64,000 bases of DNA, from assembly GCF_004004515.1 (NCBI RefSeq), contig NZ_RXOL01000007.1, positions 1-64,000 on the forward strand, given 5' to 3'. This DNA comes from Croceicoccus ponticola. Its GTDB lineage: Bacteria; Pseudomonadota; Alphaproteobacteria; Sphingomonadales; Sphingomonadaceae. Position numbers and translations under genes: made by a program. Below the pieces are notes generated by a model that worked only from the letters and a program-made list of their open reading frames with translations, was not told the DNA's origin and did no database searches. Of this stretch, positions 59,964 to 64,000 are shown piece by piece (position 1 is the stretch's first letter; every line of letters starts with the position of its first letter).

Positions 59964-60995
59964 ATGAATGACACCACATCGACACCGCCCACCGGCTTGG
60001 CAGATCGCAGCACCACACCAGTCGATGGGCCGCAGCCAGACATCGTCCAACCAATCATCGCCGAAACGCCCAACGGACAGGCCAATATCAGACGGGCGGA
60101 TATCGCTCTGCCAGGACGCTTCCGCCGTTTCGTGGCTCATCCATTCGTTCTGATGCTGATCGGCACAGCGATCGTCGTGGCCGCATGGATCGGCACTTCG
60201 ATCGCCGCGCATTTCAGCGGTCTGACGCGTGGCCCCATTTTGCTGATCGGCGCTGCGATCGTCTCAATCGTGACGATACTTGCCTATCGCGGGTTCGTCC
60301 GGTTCGTGGAGCGGGGCGGCGACGGCACTTTGCCTTTTGCGTCTGCAGCAGCTTCGGGGGCTGGATACGGCACCCTCGCCGGCCTTGCGATTTTTGCGTC
60401 GGCTGCGCTCGCTGTCACGGCTTTTGGCGGGCTGACCGTCGCGGGTGTGTCATGGCGGATCGGCGATTTGTCGCAGATGGCGGGAATCGCGATCTTGGCA
60501 GGCGTAACCGAAGAGATCCTGTTTCGCGGCGTGTTGTTCCGCTTCATCGAACGCATGGGCGGTTCGATCGTGGCGCTGGTCATCACCAGCGGCCTGTTCG
60601 GGTTTGCCCATATCATGAATCCCGATGCGACCCTGCTGGCCGCCATTGCCATCACGGTGGAGGCGGGGTTGCTGCTCGCTGCAATCTACATGCTGACCCG
60701 CAACCTGTGGGTGGCGATCGGGCTGCATGCCGGATGGAATTTCACGCAAGGTTACATCTTTTCGCTCCCGGTATCGGGGGGTGGCGCGCCTGATGGGCTG
60801 TTGTTGACCCAACGGTCCGGGCCCGAGTGGCTGACCGGCGGCCCGTTCGGGCTGGAGGCGAGTCTGGTCACCCTTTGCGTCACGACCGCATTCGGGCTCG
60901 CCATCCTGTGGCTGGCGGTGCGGCGCGGTCGTCTGGTGCCGATGCGCGGCGCGCGGGCGGCGCAGGATGCGCTGATGGCTCAGACGAAGCTGTAG
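59964..60995 (+). CDS. CPBP family intramembrane metalloprotease
   Basis: A 343-residue membrane protein of the CPBP (Abi/Rce1) family with about eight helices. The catalytic motifs are VTEEILFRGVLFRFIE (Glu183/Glu184), FGFAHIMNPDA (about residue 212) and HAGWNFTQG, in order. It probably cleaves proteins within or near the membrane; no bacteriocin genes are adjacent, so an immunity role is not suggested by context. The first 60 residues are hydrophilic. Its 3' end overlaps priA convergently by 16 bp. Confidence 0.88.
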   Translation: MNDTTSTPPTGLADRSTTPVDGPQPDIVQPIIAETPNGQANIRRADIALPGRFRRFVAHPFVLMLIGTAIVVAAWIGTSIAAHFSGLTRGPILLIGAAIVSIVTILAYRGFVRFVERGGDGTLPFASAAASGAGYGTLAGLAIFASAALAVTAFGGLTVAGVSWRIGDLSQMAGIAILAGVTEEILFRGVLFRFIERMGGSIVALVITSGLFGFAHIMNPDATLLAAIAITVEAGLLLAAIYMLTRNLWVAIGLHAGWNFTQGYIFSLPVSGGGAPDGLLLTQRSGPEWLTGGPFGLEASLVTLCVTTAFGLAILWLAVRRGRLVPMRGARAAQDALMAQTKL

Positions 60996-63145
60996 GGATC
61001 GATATCGACGCCAACGCGCACGCCCGGCGCGAACGATAGCTCGCCCAGCCAGTCGCGGATCGTCTGCTGCACTGCGGCGCTTCGGCGCGCGTTGATCAAC
61101 AGGCGATAGCGGTATCGCCCGCGCAATAACGACAGCGGCGCGGGCGCGGGCCCATATACCGCCAGATCGTCCAGCCGAGGTGCCGCATTGCCGATGATGC
61201 GGGCGGCTTCGCGCGCTTCCGCCTCGTCCTCGCTAGACACGATGATCGCGGCCCAGCGACCGAACGGCGGCGCGCCCGCGTGGCGGCGAGCTTCCGTTTC
61301 CGCTTCGTAGAATGCGTCGCGGTCGCCTGCGGCCAGCGCGGCGATAACCGGCGCTTCGGGGTGGCGGGTCTGGATCATGACTTCGCCCGGCTTGCTGGCA
61401 CGGCCCGCGCGGCCCGCGACTTGCGCGATCTGCTGGTAAGATCGTTCAGCGGCGCGCAGGTCACCGCCTTCAAGGCCGAGGTCTGCGTCGACCACGCCGA
61501 CCAGCGTGAGTTCGGGGAAATGGTATCCCTTTGTCACCAGCTGTGTGCCGACGATCACGTCAATCGCGCCGCTTTCCGCCGCATCGACAAAGGCCGCGAT
61601 CTTTTCCGGGTTCGACAGCGTGTCGCTGGTCACGACCTGTATCCGAGCGTCGGGGAAGAGTTCGGCGACTTCGTCGGCGATGCGTTCGACACCCGGCCCG
61701 CAAGCGGTCAGGCAGTCCGCCTCGCCGCATTCGGGGCAAAGCGACGGTGACGGCACCTCGTGGCCGCAATGATGGCAGGCGAGCCGTTTGGACAGCCTGT
61801 GTTCGACCAGCCACGCCGAACAGTTCGGACACTGGAACCGGAACCCGCAGTTGCGGCAAAGCGTAAGCGGAGCATACCCCCTGCGATTGAGGAACAGCAG
61901 CGCCTGTTCGCCGCGCGCCAGTCGCTCCTCGATCCCCGCGACCAGCGGCGGGGCCAGCCAACGTCCGCGCGGCGGCACCTGTTCGCGCAAGTCCACAATC
62001 GCGATGTCGGGCAGCGACGCTGCGCCGAACCGGCTGGGCAGGTCGATCTTCTCATAAATTCCCGCCTCTGCCATCTGCAGGCTTTCGAGCGCGGGCGTCG
62101 CGCTGGCCAGGATGACCGGGATTTGTTCGAACCGGGCGCGCATCACCGCAACGTCGCGGGCGTTATAGCGCACGCCGTCGTCCTGCTTGAAGCTGACCTC
62201 GTGCGCTTCGTCGACGACTATCAGGCCGAGGTTTGCGAACGGCAGGAACAGCGCCGAGCGTGCGCCGACGACGACTTGCGCACCACCCTCGGCCACTTGT
62301 CGCCATGCGCGGCGCCGCTCGGATTGCTTCTGGTTCGAATGCCACACGACGGGCGGCACGCCGAACCGGCTCGCGAAGCGTTTGAGGAAATTTTCAGTCA
62401 ACGCGATTTCGGGCAGGAGGACGAGCACCTGACGCCCTTCGTCGACCGCCTGCGCAACCGCTTCGAAATAGGTTTCCGTCTTGCCCGACCCGGTCACCCC
62501 GTCGAGCAGCATGGGCGCAAATTCGCGCGCCTTGACCGCATCGACGAAACGGTCGGCGGCGCCCTGTTGCAGGTCGGACAGGCTGGGCCGCGCATGGTCG
62601 GACCGGGCAAGGGGATAAGGCCGGTCGATGTCCACCACCACCGGTTCCATCACACCCGCGTTAACCAATCCGCGCAGGACCGCTTCGGATACTCCGGCAA
62701 GGTCGACCAGTTCGCGGATCGTGCCCTGTTCGCCGTCCAATGCCGAAATCGCAACATCGCGCTGCGGCGTCAGGCGCGATGGCATCGCTCCGCTCAGCCG
62801 GTATTCGGTCAGCGTACCCCCGCCGCGCAGGGCCGCGCCCGACGACAAGCTCATCCGCGCGACGCTGGCCGGGGCGGCGCAGTAATAGTCCGCCGTCCAT
62901 TCGATCAGCCGCCGCAGCGGGGCGCGAAGCGGCGGCACTGGCATGACGTCCAGAATCGGCCGAAGCCGCGCGTCCGGAACCTCCGCCCCCGGCAACCGTT
63001 CGCTTTCCCAAGCAATCCCGAATACCTGCCGGGGCCCCAGCGGCGCGATTATCACGCTGCCGGGTTCGACATGCAGATGGTCGGGCACGCGATAGTCAAG
63101 CGGGCCTAGCGCTGCGTTAAGTACGAGGAGTCGGACACGGTTCAT
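60980..63145 (-). CDS. priA: Primosomal protein N' (replication restart helicase)
   Basis: A 721-residue DEAH helicase that reloads the replisome at stalled forks. Present are the 3' DNA-binding domain (VLNAALGPLDYRVPDHLHVEPGSVII, quoted in part: LNAALGPLDYRVPDHL), Walker A LLDGVTGSGKTETYFEA, DEAH, a zinc-binding set CRNCGFRFQCPNCS / CHHCG / CPECGEADC, and motif VI near QVAGRAGRASKPGEV. The start at 63145 has AGGAGG seven bases upstream, so the longer frame to 63292 is excluded. Confidence 0.95.
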   Translation of the reverse strand: MNRVRLLVLNAALGPLDYRVPDHLHVEPGSVIIAPLGPRQVFGIAWESERLPGAEVPDARLRPILDVMPVPPLRAPLRRLIEWTADYYCAAPASVARMSLSSGAALRGGGTLTEYRLSGAMPSRLTPQRDVAISALDGEQGTIRELVDLAGVSEAVLRGLVNAGVMEPVVVDIDRPYPLARSDHARPSLSDLQQGAADRFVDAVKAREFAPMLLDGVTGSGKTETYFEAVAQAVDEGRQVLVLLPEIALTENFLKRFASRFGVPPVVWHSNQKQSERRRAWRQVAEGGAQVVVGARSALFLPFANLGLIVVDEAHEVSFKQDDGVRYNARDVAVMRARFEQIPVILASATPALESLQMAEAGIYEKIDLPSRFGAASLPDIAIVDLREQVPPRGRWLAPPLVAGIEERLARGEQALLFLNRRGYAPLTLCRNCGFRFQCPNCSAWLVEHRLSKRLACHHCGHEVPSPSLCPECGEADCLTACGPGVERIADEVAELFPDARIQVVTSDTLSNPEKIAAFVDAAESGAIDVIVGTQLVTKGYHFPELTLVGVVDADLGLEGGDLRAAERSYQQIAQVAGRAGRASKPGEVMIQTRHPEAPVIAALAAGDRDAFYEAETEARRHAGAPPFGRWAAIIVSSEDEAEAREAARIIGNAAPRLDDLAVYGPAPAPLSLLRGRYRYRLLINARRSAAVQQTIRDWLGELSFAPGVRVGVDIDPYSFV

Positions 63146-63218
63146 GGAGCCCCTCCTATATGGGGTGCCGCCGTGGCTTGCGACACCCCGGCGCATCCCG
63201 CCAACAGGAGTTGTCGTC

Positions 63219-63902
63219 ATGAATCTGCCCGAAACCCAGTCCAGCCGCCGCGCATTTCTTGGCGGTCTCGGTCTTTCCGCCGCTGCGCTCACCCTGCCGG
63301 GCTGTGCGTCCTATGGTGGGTTCAGCTTTGTCGAGGCGATCCGCCGGCTGTTGAACGTGTCTTCTGCACGGGCGTTTGATCGCCTGCTGGCCGCAAACGG
63401 CTTCTACGACAGCCAGGTTTCGCGCTTGCAGCTCGACAAGTTTCTTGGCGCGCGGGGCGGCATCCTCGGATCTATCCTCACGTCCTCGCTGGTCAAGGAC
63501 CGGCTTTTTCACGGACTTGCCGATGTTGCCGCCGATGGTGCCGAACGCGCAGCGCCGGTTATTGCCGACACGATCCGCGTCGTCGGCATCCAGAACGCGG
63601 CCGCGCTGATCACCGGCAACCCGACTGCCGCGACCGGCTTTTTGCGCGCCAACATGGGCCAGCGACTGGTCGACGTGATGCTTCCCGAGGTGGGTCAGGC
63701 CCTGCGTGTCATCAGCGATCCGGTCGTCGGTCCCGCGCTTTCGGCGCTGACCGGCACCAACCTGTCGAGCTTCGTGAGCGGGCTTACCGATGCGGCGGAA
63801 GAGACGATCTGGACCGAAATGGCGAACGAAGAAGCCTATATCCGCAAAAACCCGCGCGTCACCAACGACCCGGTGCTGATCGGGGTGTTCGGCGCGGTCT
63901 GA
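63219..63902 (+). CDS. DUF4197 lipoprotein with twin-arginine-like signal
   Basis: A 227-residue protein of the DUF4197 family. The signal SSRRAFLGGLGLSAAALTLPGC combines a twin Arg with a lipobox Cys (residues 31-32 into the signal), so Tat export and acylation are likely. Mature text includes RRLLNVSSARAFDRLLAANGF and ENMG-like ANMGQRLVDVMLPEVG. The function is unknown. The ATG at 63219 follows AACAGGAG. It is divergent from priA. Confidence 0.82.
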   Translation: MNLPETQSSRRAFLGGLGLSAAALTLPGCASYGGFSFVEAIRRLLNVSSARAFDRLLAANGFYDSQVSRLQLDKFLGARGGILGSILTSSLVKDRLFHGLADVAADGAERAAPVIADTIRVVGIQNAAALITGNPTAATGFLRANMGQRLVDVMLPEVGQALRVISDPVVGPALSALTGTNLSSFVSGLTDAAEETIWTEMANEEAYIRKNPRVTNDPVLIGVFGAV

Positions 63903-63951
63903 TCGCCCGAAGGCCAAATTGCCCCGGCAGGCGGGGTGGCGCGGCGCGGAT

Positions 63952-64000
63952 CTACGGCATATAGCCGCCATCAGATTCGTCCAACAGCCACGCGCCATTC
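63952..64000 (-). CDS. C-terminal end of an unknown gene (runs off window)
   Basis: Minus-strand codons up to the window edge read NGAWLLDESDGGYMP followed by a stop at 63952-63954. Fifteen codons in a frame with natural-looking residue use suggest a real gene convergent with DUF4197, but no family can be named. Confidence 0.35.
   Translation of the reverse strand, partial: NGAWLLDESDGGYMP

Noticed and set aside
59964-60995. CPBP protease as part of a bacteriocin immunity locus
   Set aside because: No small double-glycine peptide, bacteriocin transporter or regulator is nearby; neighbours are ada and priA.
63156-63998. 280-codon minus-strand frame opposite the DUF4197 gene
   Set aside because: It mirrors the plus-strand lipoprotein gene, which has a signal peptide, family text and a ribosome site.

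Overview
The window is high-GC DNA from an alphaproteobacterium, most probably a member of Sphingomonadales (Erythrobacteraceae or Sphingomonadaceae). This rests on the cell-cycle DNA methylase CcrM, a two-part PntA transhydrogenase alpha subunit, an F1 ATP synthase operon (atpHAGDC) without F0 genes beside it, a split glycine decarboxylase (gcvPA/gcvPB) and DUF1285-NUDIX-cca gene order. No tRNA, rRNA, CRISPR array, phage gene, plasmid gene or transposase was recognised. Most genes are chromosomal housekeeping genes.

Layout. 1-2087 (minus) is the N-terminal part of a large secreted repeat protein, cut by the window edge, with 576-bp repeats that are locally identical. 2616-9849 holds a DJ-1/PfpI protein, parC, an acyl-CoA ligase, an RhlE-type helicase and a membrane retropepsin. 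9926-14127 (minus) is a cluster of cca, a CoA-type NUDIX hydrolase, DUF1285, GNAT and a PQQ-type sugar dehydrogenase lipoprotein. 14209-19544 has rnhB, an SDR, a sulfotransferase, then ccrM with an unusually dense GANTC/DnaA-box leader, folP and a DUF1643 gene. 19534-26503 has an SDR, a divergent NtrC-like regulator, a tiny cytochrome-oxidase subunit IV-like gene, pntA1-pntA2-pntB and a secreted subtilase.

26612-38552 begins with an Asp/Glu racemase, dgt and an NAD(P)-binding protein. A tandem glycine riboswitch then precedes gcvT-gcvH-methyltransferase-gcvPA-gcvPB, followed by a transporter, two methyltransferase-like genes, an entericidin lipoprotein, a DMT transporter and a small membrane protein. 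38566-49202 is the most accessory-looking part. It has cpaF without visible pilus neighbours, a decayed pyruvyl-transferase remnant, two glycosyltransferases on the plus strand and five glycan genes on the minus strand (GT2, GT2, GT4 and two tandem GT-C-like membrane proteins). This looks like an envelope- or exopolysaccharide locus that has been rearranged. 49389-64000 returns to core genes: a DMT transporter, a TPR protein, atpHAGDC, a membrane-anchored trypsin-like protease, ada, a CPBP protease, priA, a DUF4197 lipoprotein and the last codons of one more gene.

The point most worth follow-up is the ccrM control region (16485-16653). It has six GANTC sites, two overlapping inverted repeats and a perfect DnaA box in about 170 bp, placing the methylase gene under apparent control of its own mark and of the replication initiator. 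No clearly novel multi-gene defence or mobile system was found.
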